Notes under the pieces: model-generated
Told to the model about the DNA's origin: nothing
The model's database searches: none
Seen by the model: only the letters and a program-made list of their open reading frames with translations
NCBI GenBank assembly: GCA_947501555.1
Contig: CANMWG010000001.1
Location: 868,001-932,000 of the forward strand
DNA: 64,000 nt
Reading direction: 5' to 3'
From: an uncultured Paracoccaceae bacterium
GTDB lineage: Bacteria; Pseudomonadota; Alphaproteobacteria; Rhodobacterales; Rhodobacteraceae
Shown here: positions 62,765 to 64,000 of the stretch, piece by piece
Layout of the letters: each line of letters begins with the position of its first letter
Numbering within the stretch: position 1 is the first letter of the stretch
Position numbers and translations under genes: made by a program

Positions 62765-63595
62765 TTACGGCGCGATGACGAAGGTGCCCACACCATCATA
62801 GTCGTCACCGCCAACAGCTATTTCAATGGAAAGAACACCACCCAGTTCTTCGGCATCCGGGCCGTAAAACGTGGCGTCTACTTCAGAAGAACCCACCCCG
62901 CCGCTGCAGCCCGCGGTGCAGTTCAAACTGCCGGTGATACCATTGCCCGAAATACCGAGCCCTGTGCCCGTCAGATCAACGTCATCAGAACCATCTAGCG
63001 TCCCATCCAAGGTAAAGTCAGCGTCATCACTGACGAAATCAACGACGACAGTAATACCACCTTCGTACTCTGTCTGCGTATTGCTGCCAGCAAGGCTGCC
63101 CGTAGCCTGGAAATCACCGTCATAGGTCAATGTCCCAGTTGTTCGCGCGTTGATCGCACTTGTTGCGGTCTCATTGCCAATAACGAAAGCGGCTTCGCCA
63201 TTCAAATCATTCAGGCTAGACACGGTCACGTCAATTGGGGCCGCATAATCACCGGCGCGGTTGGTTTCGAAAGTCAGGCGTACTTCCTCGCCGGTCGTCA
63301 ATTCTCCGGCCCCATCGGTGATTGTCACGGTCTCGCCAAATATCTCAATTGTTCCATCCAGGTCCCCGCTAAAGAACCCAGCGTCAACCGTGATCGAAGC
63401 CTCCGAAGTGCTCGGCGCCGCGCCAACTTGGAAGCTTGCCGCACTGGTTGAAAGACTGGAGCCCTCGATGTCACTCAGTTCCGGACCCGTTACAGCGGTG
63501 CCACCGCCACCGGTATTGTCACTGCTGCTGCTGCCGCATGCCGAAATTGTCAAAAGTGCAATAAGCATCATCGGGGTCGAATTTCGAAAGGTCAT
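62765..63595 (-). CDS. Surface lipoprotein with TbpB-like beta-barrel domain
   Basis: 276 residues from the ATG at 63595. The lipoprotein signal peptide ends in the lipobox ISAC (MLIALLTISAC), so it is lipidated at that Cys. A Gly/Ser-rich linker follows, then a beta-rich body. The C-terminus has EVDATFYGPDAEELGGVLSI, the pattern of the transferrin-binding-protein B C-lobe barrel found in many Slam-dependent surface lipoproteins. Ligand unknown; no TonB receptor or Slam gene is adjacent. Confidence 0.78.
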   Translation of the reverse strand: MTFRNSTPMMLIALLTISACGSSSSDNTGGGGTAVTGPELSDIEGSSLSTSAASFQVGAAPSTSEASITVDAGFFSGDLDGTIEIFGETVTITDGAGELTTGEEVRLTFETNRAGDYAAPIDVTVSSLNDLNGEAAFVIGNETATSAINARTTGTLTYDGDFQATGSLAGSNTQTEYEGGITVVVDFVSDDADFTLDGTLDGSDDVDLTGTGLGISGNGITGSLNCTAGCSGGVGSSEVDATFYGPDAEELGGVLSIEIAVGGDDYDGVGTFVIAP

Positions 63596-63844
63596 GCTGC
63601 TGGTCCTAGTTCTTTGAAAGTCACACAAAACGTGTGACTGTTAACATGAGTATATGTCCAAAACTAGCTATCTCTAGTCCAGTCTCCTCTATGGTTAAAG
63701 CTAGGAACTTTCCCGCGCACGCGCTGACCGTTGCCCTTTCACCGGCTTTTGGACCGTTCCCCTGCGGGATGGATTAAGGGGGTAGCATTTGCTGCAATTG
63801 CACGGTATCCGCGCGGCAACTTACCCAAAAGGCAAAAAACCGTA

Positions 63845-64000
63845 ATGGATATCCGCAATATCGCGATCATCGCGCACGTTGACCACGGCAAAACGACGCT
63901 TGTTGACGAACTTCTCAAACAATCCGGCGTTTACCGGGAAAATGAAGCCACCCAAGAACGTGCGATGGACAGCAATGACATCGAACGCGAGCGGGGCATT
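63845..64000 (+). CDS. typA: Ribosome-associated GTPase TypA/BipA (5' part only)
   Basis: The first 52 codons are present. [20 protein letters not shown] carries the P-loop, and [12 protein letters not shown] is the start of the switch I region; both match TypA/BipA. A translational GTPase that associates with the ribosome under stress and aids 50S assembly. The remainder lies beyond the window. Confidence 0.95.
   Translation, partial: MDIRNIAIIAHVDHGKTTLVDELLKQSGVYRENEATQERAMDSNDIERERGI

Noticed and set aside
1-64000. CRISPR arrays, rRNA operons and prophage structural genes
   Set aside because: I looked for regularly spaced direct repeats, rRNA sequence and phage head/tail genes and saw none; the only close tandem repeats are inside coding linkers.

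Overview
The window looks like a chromosomal segment from a marine alphaproteobacterium of the Roseobacter group (Rhodobacteraceae). Supporting signs are the circularly permuted two-piece tmRNA with the tag ANDNNAPMAVAA, an alpha-type SspB, the F1 zeta subunit (DUF1476), the fumC-DUF4169-RHH string, a TAXI-type TRAP transporter, a stand-alone corrinoid protein and homocysteine methyltransferase that look like parts of a split methionine synthase, and RNase E with a large charged insertion. Genus cannot be fixed from sequence alone.

Layout. 1-7.4 kb: two large multidomain carbohydrate-active proteins on the minus strand (a PL14-like/CBM2/GH9 protein running off the left edge, and a DUF5060 glycosidase-like protein). 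They share a repeated accessory module and lack N-terminal signal peptides. 7.7-10.2 kb: glutathione-dependent formaldehyde dehydrogenase and a class III aminotransferase. 10.6-14.7 kb: TAXI-TRAP binding protein, fused permease and a universal stress protein. 14.7-19.3 kb: copD-copC, tmRNA, a DUF1194 protein, and rhodanese-ChrB/ChrA. 19.4-22 kb: sspB, fumC and small overlapping genes. 22.2-27.9 kb: P450 plus membrane alpha/beta hydrolase, ccdA, tusA-like, an oxidoreductase and a methyltransferase. 27.9-34.1 kb: RNase E and a DctB/DctD two-component pair whose DctD lacks GAFTGA. 34.2-36.3 kb: purQ-purS-purC and the ATP synthase zeta subunit. 36.4-41 kb: an MprF-like protein, homocysteine methyltransferase, ACC deaminase and its divergent Lrp-type regulator. 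41-46.7 kb: the transglutaminase/alpha-E/ATP-grasp trio, an orphan EnvZ-like kinase, an MBL hydrolase and tRNA-Asn.

46.7-51.5 kb is an accessory-looking patch: an IS3 transposase remnant beside tRNA-Asn, an unrecognised secreted protein, then heme oxygenase and bacteriophytochrome, which together form a red-light sensing unit. 51.7-57 kb returns to housekeeping genes: corrinoid protein, a small membrane protein, YbjQ, DUF1638, sufE-like, rnd, purN-purM. A CAU tRNA at 57.35 kb is followed directly by the 3' end of a tyrosine-recombinase gene fused to an IS3 orfA fragment. Next comes a small glycan-type cluster (flippase-like membrane protein, methyltransferase, glycosyltransferase, eroded small ORFs) up to 61.3 kb; I read this as the remains of a tRNA-targeted island. 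The window closes with icd, a TbpB-like surface lipoprotein and the start of typA.

Functional links: tmRNA and SspB act in the same ribosome-rescue/ClpXP pathway. PurQ, PurS, PurC, PurN and PurM give five components of de novo purine synthesis at two sites. The homocysteine methyltransferase (38.3 kb) and corrinoid protein (51.7 kb) probably work together. Heme oxygenase supplies the biliverdin chromophore for the phytochrome encoded four bases upstream of its own stop.
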